A stretch of DNA of 64,000 bases from Bidens hawaiensis (GCA_021521415.1 JAIQDT010000106.1:1167001-1231000), one strand, 5' to 3'; positions 41,963 through 54,140 are shown, numbered from the stretch's first letter. The notes: generated by a model not told the origin, from the sequence alone. Numbers and translations are program-made.

Positions 41963-44900
41963 ATGCGCCATAAAGATTTATCTGGGATGTCATGTTTCGG
42001 CTGTCTGTTTCGAAAGAAGCCTTCTAGATCTCGGGTAATTAATATTATTCATGTTTTATGTAATGCACACAAGGTGTTCGATGAAAAGCCCGAATGAGCT
42101 CAACGATTAGTACTAGATGTAATTCTGTTCCTGCTGGTTAATATAACTAGTATGATCCATTAGATACAGAATATAACTCTTCATTTTAGCATTATGCAGT
42201 ACTTGTTTAACGTGCATAAGGTGTTCGATAAAAAACCCGAATGAGTTAAGGGTTTGTAGCAGATGTAATTCTTGCTGATTGATGTTATTAGGATGATCCA
42301 TAAGCATTAAGCTAGGAAAACTGAATGCTAGATATAGGTTATAACTCTTCTTTTGTGCATTTTACAGTAGTTATTTAATGCATATAAGTTGTTCGATGAA
42401 AAACCCGAATGGGTTAAAGGGTTTGTAGTAGATGTAATTCTTGCTGATTGATGTTATTAGTATGATCCATAAGCATTAAGCTAGGAAACTGAATGGTAGA
42501 TACAGAATATAACTCTTCATTTTAGCGTTATGCAGTGCTTGTTTAATGCGCATAAGGTGTTCGATGAAAAACCCGAATGAGCTAAAGGGTTTGTACTAGA
42601 TGTAATTATTGCTGATTGATGTTATTAGTATGATCCATAAGCATTAAGCTAGGAAAACTAAATGCTAGATATTAAGATGTGGATTATAACTCTTGTTTTG
42701 TCGGTTTTTGCACTACTGATCTGTACTATATATAGTTTTTGCTCACTAATATAGTTAGTATGATCCATAACCATTATTCCATTAAGCAAGGAAAACTGAA
42801 TGCTAGATATAGATCATAACTCTTCTTCTGTGCATTACACAGTACGCACTGCTTATCTAATGCACATAAGATGGTGATTAAAAACCTAAATGAGTTTAAG
42901 GATTTGTACTAGGTATAATTCCATTCCTGCTGATTAATATAACTAGCATGATTCATAAGCAAGGAAAACTGAATGTTAGATATATATTATAACTCTTTTG
43001 TTGTGTATTATGCACTACTTATGTAATGCGGATAAGGTGTTTGATGAAAAACTCGTTTAAGGATTTGCTCTAGCATGCTAGATATATCTGGACTACTTAT
43101 CTAATGCACATAGGGTGTTTGAAGAAAAACCCAAATGAGTTCAATGATCTGTTCTGGTTTGCTAGATATAGATTATAACTCCTCTTTTGTGCATTATTCA
43201 CTACTTATCTAATGCACATAAGGTGTTTGATGAACAACTTAGATGAGTTCAAGGATTTGTTATAGTAGTATAATAACAGCCCTGATTGACTTCTTGTTGA
43301 TCTGAAAGAAAGGAAAAAGTACCGTGGGGTCGAGTAAGAGGGATCGGATGATAAGTAAAAACCATCCCGGGAATAGCAAAAGGTCTCAATCATCAAAAAG
43401 GGCTCTGGAAACCGAAAATGTGGTGGTGCAGAAGTCATATGCTGCTGATAACTCTGACAGTCTGATTGAGCTTCGACAGAAGATCATGAGCTTTGGAGAG
43501 TTGGTTGATTTGCCTCCCTGTAGTAGATCGTCAACCGATATTGAGGTATAATTTTTATTGAAGAATGTGTTAGAAATTGTTAATTCAACCTATTTATCTG
43601 GTTTATTTGCAGTTGGTGAAGCACACTGTCAATGAACTGCATAAATTATACCCAAATGTCGTGCATTGGATTTCAATATCAGATTCAGAAGGAGCTATGG
43701 ATAAGGTTTTTTAGATGTAAACATATAATAATTGTGGATTTTATCGACTTCAAAGTTTTGGTTTTTTGTAATCAATGAGTTCTGCAAACAGGCTATAAGT
43801 GAGCTTTGTGCATCTATCAAGTCTCTTGGGAAGCATTGGGTGCATAATGATGAATGGATGGTCAAATCCAAAACTGACAACGCAACAGATTGTGGTTTAG
43901 AAAAACATGGTATGTTAATATTTTCATTACAATGTATATGATCCAAGCTAATCATTTTGTAATATAGTTCTTGTGGCTTCTTATAGCGTTGGCTTTGCTT
44001 GATGACATTATTAACGTGGCACGTGAGAAAATGAACAATAAAACGGATACTGATAACAACAAAGAAAAGAAGAACCATGTAGACTCGCCTTCTAGTTCAA
44101 ATGGGAATTCTTCTTCCAAATCTTATCCAGACAAAGTACCTTCACCAACTTCAGTTCTTCGCGTGTTGTCAAATAAACAATCTGCAAAGGCATGCTCATA
44201 AGTTACATTCTCTCCATCTGTTCTCATTGACCAGGCATGGCAATTTTGACCCGTTAGCTTATGAATGGTCGATTCAGGTTATGTTTTATCTTAACGGGTC
44301 AAAAACCTCAAGTCGGATAAATTGTTAATGAAATAATATCTTTTTTCAACCGGATGAAAAGTTTTTCTGGTCAGCCTGACTTGTTTTGACTTTTGACACC
44401 TGTTACCCGACCTGCCAGTTTTGCCATCTCTGAACTTCTTTTTAAGTTCAAGATGTGGAGAAGTTAAATGTCACTGATATTTAGAGTTGTGATTCCAGAT
44501 GGACAATAATGGGAACCCTGATGGCAATGTGATAGTGCAAATGGAGATTTCATTACCGTCGTCATCTTTAAAATCAATTGTGGATTCTGAGAATGTACAG
44601 TTGATTCCATCATCATCTTCTGAAAGGCCATCAATTTCAGCAGCAATAGTGTCGTCGCCACCTCAGATATTGGATTCAGAAGCCAGTCAATTGCAGCCAT
44701 CACCGCCACTATCACCGCCAGATAAGCCTTCACCAAAGATGGACATCAACCATACAGCAGATTCATCTCTCACATCACCAGGAAATATTTGTCCTCCACC
44801 TCCACCACCACCACCACCACCGTCAGCATCACATCCTCCACCGCCTCCCTCGGTGACTATAAGCAATACAGCATCACCATCACCACCACTGCCACCACCG

Positions 44901-47900
44901 CCTCCACCTCCACCTGCATCCTCAACAGTAACAAGTACTATAACATCACACTCACCTCCACCAAGTAATGCAGCGCCACCACCGCCGCCGCCACCACCAC
45001 CATTGTCGTCTGACAATGGTTTGCTAGTGTCAGTAGGATTACCTCCTCTTCCGCCAGGACCACCAGCAGCAGCTCCCACAGCAGGTGGAAGCATTCCACC
45101 GCCACCACCACCGCCAGCAGCAGCTCCCACAGCAGGTGGAAGCATTCCACCGCCACCACCACCGCCAGCAGCAGCTCCCATAGCAGGTGGAAGCATTCCA
45201 CCGCCACCAGCAGCTCCCACAGCAGGTGGAAGCATTCCACCGCCATCTACATCATCAGGTGGATTGGTCCAACAGCCACCACAACCGGTGCAAGGGGTTA
45301 AAGGCGGTGCTCCACCACCACCACCTGCAGTTGGTAATGGCGGAAAATTGCTGCGTAAATCAGTCAGTAAGTTAAAAAGATCATCTCAGATGGGATGCCT
45401 GTACCGTACACTCAAAGCAAAGGTTGAAGGATCAGGTATGAAAACTAAAACATTGCAAAGGAAAGATAGTAAAGTTGCGCTTCCTTCTGGTGGTAGTGAA
45501 AAAAAGGGAATGGCTGATGCACTTGCAGAGATGACAAAAAGGTTAATTTAAATCATTAAATCCGTATTTATAAACTTTATATGTTTTCTGTATATTTAAG
45601 TTTTTTTGTTTTCAGATCATCCTACTTTCAGCAAATCGAAGAAGATGTTAAAAACTATTCAGATTCCATCAAAGAAGTGCAATCCGCCCTGATATCTTTC
45701 CAAACAACAGATATGGATGAGCTCATCGACTTTCACAAATATGTGGAATCTCATCTTGAAAAGCTAACCGATGAAACACAGGTCTATACTCTGAATTTTT
45801 TTTCCCAAAATAGGAAAAAAAAAGAGTTTATAGGTTTTCTAGTAGGGGTGGCAATCTTGACCCAAACCATTTCAAATGGGTCAATTTGGGTTGTTTAAAA
45901 ATCATATGGGTTGGTTTGGGTCATAGATTTTAATAAGATGGGTCAAAATGGGTCACTTAAAATTCCACCTTCTTATTTTCGGGTCAAAATGGGTCGACAA
46001 ATTTAAATAAATGGGTCCATTTGGGTTAGTGTCTTAAGGAAATGTGGCAAGCTCGGGTTGAAACGGGTTTTGGATTGGAACGAGTTCGGTTTAGGTTTCG
46101 AGCCGACATGAGCTTTCGCACTGGACGGGTTGGGTTTCGGTATCCTTTGTTTCTTTTTGGTCGGTTTCGGAGCACTGGACGGGTTGGGTTTCGGTCGCTT
46201 TTGTTTGTTTTTGGTCGGATTCGTTTTCGGCTTTTGTTTCGTTGTTGTCTGTTTTTTCAGTTTCATTTCTGTTCTGTTTCAGTTTTTAGTTTCGTTTAGA
46301 TCGATATTTTTGGTTTTGATTAATTCGGTTCGTTTTTGGTTTATGTTCGTTTCCGTCAGCTTTCGGTTTCAGTTCATTTCTCGGGTTTTTTTTTTTTTTT
46401 AAGAACGAGGACAACGGCGCAAACGTTTTAGTTTTTTTACATTTTTCGTTTTTGATTTATATTTTGAGTTATGATTTTTTTATTAATTTTTTAGCATTTT
46501 TTTGGGAGGGGTTTTTATTACAATATAAAAAATGCTAAAAAATTAATAAAAAAATCATAACTCAAAATATAAATCAAAAACGAAAAATGTAAAAAAACTA
46601 AAACGTTTGCGCCGTTGTCCTCGTTCTTAAAAAAAAAAAACCCGAAAAATGCTAAAAAATATATAAAATGCTAAAAAAACAAAAAAAAAACCCGATCCGA
46701 CCCGTTCCGACCCTGACCCATTCCGACCCGGACCCGTTCTGACCCAAACCTTTTGACCCTAACCCGTTCCGACCCGAACCAAAACAACCCTTTTTTTAGT
46801 TGACCCATTCCGACCCTAACCCGTTTCGACCCTAACCCGTTCCGACCCATGACCCGTTTCGACCCAACCCAACTTATTTGCCACCCCTAGTTTCTAGGAG
46901 AATAAAAGCTTTTGATTTTTAGGCGATCCGCCATTTGAAATGGCGGATCCTAAGAATTGTCCAGATGTTATCAGCGACTGTCTGGTGACTTGGAGGTTTC
47001 GAACGTGTTCTGTCATTTCAAAGGACGAAACCAATTTGAGTATGCTAGGATCCGCCATTTGAAATGGTAGATCTTGAATCTTAATTCAGACAAGTACGTA
47101 CTTTGATTTGATGTACCAGTTTTTTGACATGGGATCCGCCAATTCAAATGGCGGACTCTAGCATATTCAAACAGGTTCCTAACCTTTGGGATGGCGGAGC
47201 ATGTTCGAAACTTCCAAGTCACAAGACAATCACTGACAAACAACTGGACACTTCTTAGGATCCGCTATTCAGATGGCAGATCGCCTGACTCCTAGAAACC
47301 AAAAGCTTTTATTCTCTCTCTCTCTCCTAGAAACCATTAAACTCTTATTTTTTCCTGTTTTGAAAAAAAAAATCTCTATACTCCTATTTTAATTATATAA
47401 AAGTAATCTTAAAAAATAAACAGTTTCAAATATGACTTCAACGTTAACTAGGTTCTGGCAAGGTTTGAAGATTTTCCTACTAAGAAGTTGGAAGGATTGA
47501 GAATGGCTGCAGCATTATACTCTAAGTTAGATGTGATAGCCGATACTTTGCAAAATTGGGATATAGAGCCACCGGTGAACCAACTTCTCGATAGAATTGA
47601 GAATTATTTTAATAAGGTAACACCAACACTAATTATCATATACCATTTTGTCTTTTCGTCACTAACAGATAAACAATTTCATGTCAAGATCAAAGGAGAA
47701 TTGGACACGTTAGACCGAACGAAGGATGACGAAATCAAGAAATTTAAGAGCCAGAAGATCCATTTCGATTTTGCTATACTTATCAGAATCAAAGAACTCA
47801 TGGTGGATGTTTCCTCAAGCTGTATGGAATTAGCACTAAAGGTAATTCTGATTTTAAATGTAATAAAACGTAATGCTTTTACGTTTCTGAAAAGAGTTCA

Positions 47901-48341
47901 GCTGGTCGTGCACAGTAACATATCGACGCCGAAGAACTGTAACTTTGTTTTCAGTAGGATCAGATTTGCCATTCAAAATGAGGTTGCGGTGTCACTTGTT
48001 GCTCGCTTACCTGCTTCTCTATTGTAATCGGATCCTTTTGTGAAATTATAAAATCTCTTTGTTAAAAAAATTAAAAATAAATAAATAAAATAAAAACCTA
48101 ATACGAATCATATGATCATATTAAATTGCTTATTATATATGTAATTTTGGTTTTCGAACAGGAAAAAAAATTGGCGAGTGCATCTAAAAGGAACGGGAAG
48201 AAGAGCAGTTCAAATAAAACCCTTTGGAAGGCATTTCAGTTTGCATTTCGGGTGTATTCATTTGCAGGGGGACAAGATGAGCGTGCTGAGAACTTAACAA
48301 AAGAGATCGCACAACACATACAAGCCGATAATATGCATTAG
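41963..48341 (+). CDS. At4g04980-like proline-rich protein, function unknown
   Basis: The ten exons are 41963-42034, 43309-43545, 43613-43705, 43792-43909, 43987-44189, 44499-45541, 45616-45781, 47452-47616, 47689-47841 and 48162-48341, giving 2,430 nt and 809 residues. Exon 1 (MRHKDLSGMSCFGCLFRKK) is inferred from frame and a GTAATT donor. Exon 5 needs a GC donor (AAAG|GCATGC) to join exon 6 in frame; an earlier GT donor is possible. The protein has an N-terminal domain (LIELRQKIMSFGELVDLPPC, LHKLYPNVVHWI, SLGKHWVHNDEW). A proline-rich centre from about 339 to 521 includes three AAAPTAGGSIPPPPPPP repeats. A conserved tail follows (KLKRSSQMGCLYRTLKAKVE, GMADALAEMTKRSSYFQQIE, ESHLEKLTDETQVLARFEDF, FKSQKIHFDFAILIRIKELM, FQFAFRVYSFAGGQDERAE). 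This order matches the uncharacterised At4g04980 family. It resembles formin-type proline-rich proteins but lacks FH2. Actin-related function would be speculation. Confidence 0.85.
42062..43262 (+). repeat. Tandem array of about 170 bp in intron 1 of the At4g04980-like gene
   Basis: About seven degenerate copies of a unit occur. Each holds GCACATAAGGTGTTCGATG, AAAAACCCGAATGAG, TTGCTGATTGATGTTATTAG, TATGATCCATAAGC and TATAACTCTTCTTTTGTGCA. The array fills the intron between the inferred exon 1 and exon 2. No splice-competent exon is evident in it. Confidence 0.8.
45843..46889. mobile_element. hAT-like foldback element in intron 7 of the At4g04980-like gene
   Basis: The ends TAGGGGTGGCAA and TTGCCACCCCTA are inverted and flanked by TTTTCTAG and GTTTCTAG (seven of eight match). 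The subterminal arms are built of GGGTCAA/GACCC repeats. At the centre two arms of about 115 bp (about 46386-46502 and 46527-46641) are essentially perfect inverted copies around a 24-nt loop. There is no coding capacity; frames across it are repeat artefacts. Confidence 0.8.
46893..47335. repeat. Second long foldback in the same intron, with palindromic CCGCCATTTGAAATGGCGG
   Basis: GAGAATAAAAGCTTTTG near 46902 pairs with CAAAAGCTTTTATTCTC near 47306. Inward, GGATCCGCCATT motifs, TGTCCAGATGTT and GTGACTTGGAGGTTTCGAAC have mirror copies on the right arm. The arms are about 200 bp with mismatches. The motif itself is a palindrome and also occurs at 3.6-3.9 kb. It abuts the hAT foldback directly. 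Confidence 0.7.
47870..48027 (+). pseudogene. Third copy of the FAIQKG-type C-terminal fragment, in intron 9
   Basis: The plus strand reads TFLKRVQLVVHSNISTPKN, then FVFSRIRFAIQNEVAVSLVA and RLPASLL before TAA. It begins 29 nt after the exon 9 donor and is out of the host coding path. Its close relation to 40095-40311 indicates the same repeat family. Confidence 0.6.
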
Positions 48342-50184
48342 TATTTATTATTGAAGAAAACACATTTTAGTTGACATATGTATATATAGGGACACTATAC
48401 TTGCAGCACAACAATGAGCCATTTAAGCCGCTTGATCGAACGAATGTGTTACGTTAGGCTTATATGCACCGCGTCCTATATGTAAATAAATTTTGGACAC
48501 TTGTGTATTGTTGCAGATATGATACAAGCTCGGGAAGCTAGATACAAACTTTAGCATCACTATTTCGGTTTGTGCAGTTGATTTTGTCCCGCAATTTGGT
48601 TTTGTGACGACAGTGAACATCTTCCAGGCTTCCAGCAGGTGATTTATTCTGCTTGTATAGACCAAATGTGAAGTGTTATCCTGCTATTTAAGCTACTTAA
48701 CAAATATTATAACATATCACTTATATTTGTTTTAAGCTGATGTTCATATAATTATCTGAGTAAAAAACCCATTTTATCTTGTTAATCATTTTAAAACTTT
48801 AAATGAAAAGTATTAAAAGTTGCACTCTTCTTTGAAAACATTAAAAAACTTTAGAAGTTAAATATGAAATACTGCAATAAAAAGTTCACCAAAGTTGTCT
48901 AAACAAAGACCAGCCACCACTATTGCCTATTGGTATAGTTTAAAGATCTTATGGTATATCTTAATCACAAATAAATTGTAGTTTACGTTTAAAAAAAACA
49001 TAAAGTAAGGAATATAGTAATTCATTTTGGTAATTGTAGGTGGTCTATTAAAATTTAAAAAAAAATGAAGTTTCTTATTTTTTTATCTTTTATGTAAACT
49101 TTATTATTATTGTTGTTGTTGCTGTTGTTGCTTTTCGCTAGGGGTGTTCACTATCGACTTGACTGGATTTGACGAAATTCTGGGTCGAACTGCTAAATAC
49201 TAGGGGTGTGCATGTGGTGGTTTGGTTTGGTTTTGGGCCTTTACCAAAATCAAAATGTTTGGTCATTGAATTCTCTTACAAATTAGTTTTCGATTAATCC
49301 TTTTTTTTGTCTCGGTTTGGTTTAGATTTGGGTCATACAACCAATTCATTATTTAGGCTATGGTGTTTTAAAATGTTGGGCCAAAAATAGTTTTTCTAGG
49401 ACCCACGAGTTACTTAAAGGTTTAATAAGTCTCTCTAAGAATTTTTATCGAGACGAGTTAAGCAAATCCAACGTTAGCTCAAGCTAAGGCTCGAAGAATA
49501 TAGATCAAATAAAGCCAACACCAGCACAAGCTAAGGCTCGGAGAATATAGATCAAATAATCATCTTTTAGTGGGCGTGGAAGTGGAATTGCAAGTCTAAA
49601 ACAATAATCAAACATAGTAGTCAAATGATTAGTGTGTAGGTTTTACTGTATGTCTAGTATTTTAGAATTAATTTTAAATTGACGAAGTTCGTTTTGGTTG
49701 ACTCGCTTATGAGTTATGACACACACCATAATTAAAACCGACCCACAATTTTTTGTTAATTGGTTATGGCTTAACAGAACCATCGCTTAGTAGTTCGGGT
49801 TAGTTAAGTCGATTAGTCCGGTCATTGTTTGGAGTGGGTCCGAAGGCCGCTAACATGCCCTCCTTCACCTTCTTGACGGTTTCATGGTTTGAACACATTT
49901 TATTTTCAAAATCATTAGCTTGTATTTAGACTTAATAGCTATTACAATGGTTAATGATTATAAACACCCAATAATTAGAAAAGTAAGATTTTCATAAATA
50001 ATACCTTAAAAAACATATACTATTTATGTAACTCTTATCAGTCCATTGTATTTGCAATTCTTATTTAGAGAGAACTGAAAAGTAATTGAAAGAATCTATA
50101 AAATATCTGGGATCCAACGATTTTAATGAAAGAAAAATTGAAAGAAATAAATGAAAACATTTAATACTTTAACATTCTAACTTG
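48342..50184. other. 3' flank of the At4g04980-like gene and AT-rich intergenic DNA
   Basis: The first few hundred bases are probably 3' UTR. Two hAT-like left ends (CTAGGGGTGTTCAC at about 49138 and CTAGGGGTGTGCATG at about 49201) are seen without clear right partners. Nothing else is recognised. Confidence 0.45.
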
Positions 50185-50832
50185 GGCAAATACCATAAAA
50201 ACCAGCATACTTTCTGTTTTTTTTCGTTGGAGTCCCTCAACAAATTTTTACACGTTAAAGTCCCTCCACATGTTAAATTTAAATTAAATGTGACATAACT
50301 TATAAAATCAATATTAAAGTAACCCATTCATTGTGAATGGATATTTTAATCAAAAAGGATTATTAATAATAACATAAGTAGATTAAATAACATTAGTAGA
50401 TTAAAAAAAAGCAAAAAAAAAGTCGAATTGCATTAGCTTTCGTACGTGCATGACCATTCCATGAAGTATATAAATGATTAATTCTACTTGCAGGTAGGCT
50501 ACTCTCCAATTAAATCTATAAAAATCATTTTTATTTTCCATTTACATATCAACATAAATGGTTAGCAAAGTTGCTGCAAATTAAATTGATTTTGAGAAAG
50601 ATGAAATGTAACACGTGAAATTGAAAGCATCTATTTGGTTAGATCGTTTTTATCGTAACGGCATGGTTTTAGATGGTTTTTAATAAAAAAAAATCAGTTC
50701 CATATTTTTTTATAAGTTATGTAATATTTTTGTTCAAATTTAGCATGTGGAGGGACTTTAACGTGCAAAAAAATGTTGAGGGACTTTAACGAGAAAAAAC
50801 AGAAAGTATGTTGGTTTTTTATGGTATTTGCC
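50185..50832. mobile_element. Long-TIR Mutator-like non-autonomous element
   Basis: The left arm contains GGCAAATACCATAAAAACCA, GCATACTTTCTGTTTTTT and GTTAAAGTCCCTCCACATG. The right arm is its reverse complement and ends GGTATTTGCC. The arms are about 95 bp with a few mismatches, and the interior is AT-rich and non-coding. A 9-bp duplication is not clear. Confidence 0.7.
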
Positions 50833-50902
50833 TTTCCAACTTTGCTTAAAAAATGGAAGAATTTGAAGAGAAAGTGAAATCCCATTTATTTAAAATTCTT
50901 TA

Positions 50903-51683
50903 GGGTCTGTTTGGTATGGGGTAATGGAATGGACGACTGAATGAAATAGATGAGGGAATGGAATGAACAAAATAATGGAACGGAACATTACCATTCCATT
51001 GTCTTGTTTGGTTATCATCTAGAAAACTAGAAATGAACTGAATAATTAATTAATGTTGTTAGTGAGGAAAAAAAAAGAGGGAATAAAATAAAATTGGAGG
51101 TAAGCGGTGGTGATGATGGCAGTAGTGGTGGTGAGCGGTGGTGGACGGAGGTGGCGAGAGTGGGAGGCGATTGGTGATGGTGGTTGGCGGTGGTCAGTGG
51201 TGGTGGCAGGTGGTATGGCGGTGGCGGTGGTATGGCGGGTGGCGGTGGTTGGCGGTAACGGCAGGCGCAGTGGTGGTAGTGGGAGGTGGTGGGTGGGTTG
51301 TGGTGATGGTGGGTGGAGGTGGTGGATGGTTAATGTGGCGGTGGTAGTCGGCGGCGATGGCAGTGATCGGAGGAGACGACGGTGGTCGGTGGCAGCGGCG
51401 AGGTGGGGTTGGTGGTGGAGATGGCGTTGGTGGTGGGTGGCGGTGGTGATCGTGATCGATGGTAATAGTGGGAGGATGGTGGAGATGAGTAGGGTGAAAG
51501 AGGGGATGGAATGAAAAAAAAACAAGGGGGGTGAATGGAATGAATTTTGGGTGTTTTAGAGGGAATGAAATGGACAAGGTAATGAGTGATTCCATTTCTT
51601 TAGCCAACCAAACACACTTTTCTTCATTCCTTCGTAAAGGTTCATTCCATTCCACCTCCCATTCATGCATACCAAACGCTACC
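50903..51683. mobile_element. PIF/Harbinger-like MITE, second family member
   Basis: The left end GGGTCTGTTTGGTATGGGG pairs with the right end, whose reverse complement is GGTAGCGTTTGGTATGC. Flanking triplets are TTA and TGA, a possible mutated TTA duplication. Subterminal GGAATGGA repeats match 8441-9087. The centre (about 51095-51490) is an expanded GGTGGYGGT-type low-complexity block that creates long artificial frames on both strands. Confidence 0.65.
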
Positions 51684-52154
51684 TGAATGTATTTTCCTTT
51701 TATTCGAACTCGAAAACACGAGGTTAAATAATATTCACATTTTTGGCACTTTTTAATTTATCTTCTTTCCTTTATTCTATTTTGTTTATGTTTATTGTTT
51801 ATTAATCTTGAAAACATATTAGTTCGTATCATTAACTATATATAAGATAACTATTCATGTTTGGTGTCACAAGCATAGATAATTTATCTTATGTATAAGT
51901 TGTGCTTTATACATCACATTTTACGCTTTTTATAGGTTATACCTTGTTTTATAAACATGTTGTTCGCTTTCATTTTGAGGCTTCCTCGTTTACTTTAACA
52001 ATTTAGTGTCAACATCATTTGAACTCGTGTGATTCGCTGTCGCAACGCATGAGTTTTGTTAACATGTTAATTTGCTGTATTTTACCGTTGACAAATCTAT
52101 CTTTTTTAGTTCCGGTATCGTAATCCGATACCGATCGAAACCGATTACACGTCG

Positions 52155-52188
<34 letters not shown>

Positions 52189-52198
52189 TAAGTTATAG
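51684..52198. other. AT-rich intergenic DNA
   Basis: No gene is recognised. A TA microsatellite at about 52158-52187 precedes the solo LTR. Confidence 0.5.
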
Positions 52199-54083
52199 TG
52201 TCACACCCCAATCCAGGGCCTAGGAGTGTGACCAACAGTTGATACCCGATCATTTTAGCGGAAGTCTTTAAATATTAAAATATTAATTTACATTATCAAA
52301 ATTTATCGGGAATTAAACACCCGAGTTTCAGTTTTACAAAACAGTGATATTAATAATACAAGGATTTATAATATTAAAAAACGAGCCATCTCGAGCGATC
52401 TTCTATGACTCCAATCCTTGTATACCATCTATTGTCATCTAATTACCTGCAAGGGTGGGAAAAACACGTCAGCTATATGCTGGTGAAACGTTGACTCGAT
52501 AAAACATTTATAACAGCCGTTAAATACAAATTATAGTTTTCTGTTCACAATCTCAGCAGGAATGCCTGTCAATTCCCTGGATTTGTACCAATGCCTTACA
52601 CACACAATTCAAAGGTTCCCCAAGTACATAGCCCCTGTTCGGAGACAACCTTCCCCTAGGCTATGTAACCCTTATGGAGAACTGGTTATGACTGACTTGG
52701 TTTTGTATGCCAATTATCAGTTATGTTTGGATCCAGACACATGTGTATTCGGTCTGGGTTGCTTTTTATTATCTATTTTGTATTATAACGATTTTAGAGA
52801 TTATATCTCATGCAAACATTTATCATACTCTTTGTAATAAACAACCTGTCTATTACAAGAGTAAAATCAGTTCGGACAGTAAAAAGGTTAACGTGTTCAC
52901 CTTATATTATTAGTTGGAAATATCAACCTCCTTGGCTTCAGTATGCTATTAACCTATATATCATAATAGGTTTGCATAAGTACCTAGTTGGTATTATTCA
53001 GCAGACTTTAAGTCTATTTCAGTTTCAGCAGACTCGAGGTCTGATCAGCATACTTGAAGTCTGATTCAGTTTCAGCAGACTCTTAGGTCTGACCTAACCT
53101 TAGTATAGTTATAGTTGTTTTATGAAAATACTTCGGATTTACATATGACGTTTGGAATAGCACGCTTTAGCCTAATAAAGGATATCACGTTGGCAAACTT
53201 CTCCAGGTAAGCAAACGGGTCCCGTGGTTGATTGGGATGTATACGAATTGCTTTCCTTAGACAAGAAGAGTCTACTAATGATACCCCCCCTTCTAGTTAC
53301 TACGTGCCCGTCAAAATAATAGTTTTTGGTAACATTACTTCACGTGGAAGCAATGTCTTTGCTTTATAAAGTATTATTTGGAAAATATTACTGTTTAACG
53401 ACTATACCATTAACTAAGTTATATCTATGTATTTAAAGTAACTAGTAAAGCAACTTAACTTTAATCCTACCATAATTGGCTAGGCGGAACTTAAGAACTT
53501 AAGAAATCAGCAGCTTTTTAGTTCGTGCTTCGTTTACAAGATCAGCAGCTCGTTAAACATCGTAACGACACCTCTTTTCTTCGCGAGAACAGCCCTCGGA
53601 ACCTCGGAACAGCCTTGGCACAATTCCCTAGGTTATGTGTGTGAAATGAAGGTGAAAATGGGATGAAATGGGTTGAACCCGTAGCTGCCCTTTTATAGTT
53701 GAGTTTTGCAGATCGCGTAGCGCGATAACCTTTTCCCCGAGGTCGTCGCGTAGCGCGACGCCGCAATTAGTCAGAAGCTGCCACGTGTTGACACGTGGTT
53801 GGCCACGTGTTCCAGGTTACTTAACTTGGTCATCGCGTAGCACGATGGACCAGTTAAGTTGGCCGTCGCGTAGTGCGACGCCCCCTTTTTCTTGAAATGC
53901 TAAATGCTCTGTCGCGTAGCGCGATGAGGGTTAATAGGAGACCACCGCGTAGCGCGATGGGTCTCAAAACTCAAATTTTCAATCTTAGTCCCTCAACTTC
54001 CAAGTTTGGCATTTTTAGTCCCTTAACTTCTAAAATTTGCATTTTTAGCCCAAAATTAGATGGGGTATTTTCCCGGTGTTACA
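52199..54083. mobile_element. Solo LTR with a perfect 5-bp TSD
   Basis: It begins TGTCACACCCCAATCC and ends CCCGGTGTTACA, flanked on both sides by TATAG (52194-52198 and 54084-54088). At 1,885 bp with these ends it resembles the chromovirus-type gypsy LTRs nested in the Tat element. Inside, the motif TCGCGTAGCGCGA or close variants occurs six times between about 53708 and 53960, and short CAGCAGACTY-AGTCTGA repeats lie near 53000. No internal gag or pol remains, so it arose by recombination between LTRs. Confidence 0.9.
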
Positions 54084-54140
54084 TATAGAAGTGTCAATAC
54101 TATTGTACGAATTACCTTTTTAGATTTATTGTCCCTATTG

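Noticed and set aside
42062..43262. CRISPR-like array
   Set aside because: Units are about 170 bp, degenerate and contiguous, without short identical repeats separated by unique spacers; the context is a plant intron. The same applies to the arrays at 15.6, 30.2 and 55.7 kb.
44215..44445. A hAT MITE in intron 5 of the At4g04980-like gene
   Set aside because: GGCATGGCAATTTTGACCC and a later TTTTGCCATC suggest inverted ends, but the flanking 8-mers do not match and the pairing is short.
44687..45246. Gly-rich and Val/Ala-rich minus-strand frames opposite the proline-rich exon
   Set aside because: They are complements of the CCA/CCG repeats of the real exon 6 and have no independent support.
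46003..46402. Lys/Pro-rich and Phe-rich frames in intron 7 of the At4g04980-like gene
   Set aside because: Both are translations of GGGTCGG/GACCC repeats in the foldback element.
51046..51670. Long overlapping frames on both strands in GGTGG-rich sequence
   Set aside because: They arise from a low-complexity block inside a PIF MITE; the predicted peptides are monotonous Val/Gly/Trp or His/Pro strings with no domain.
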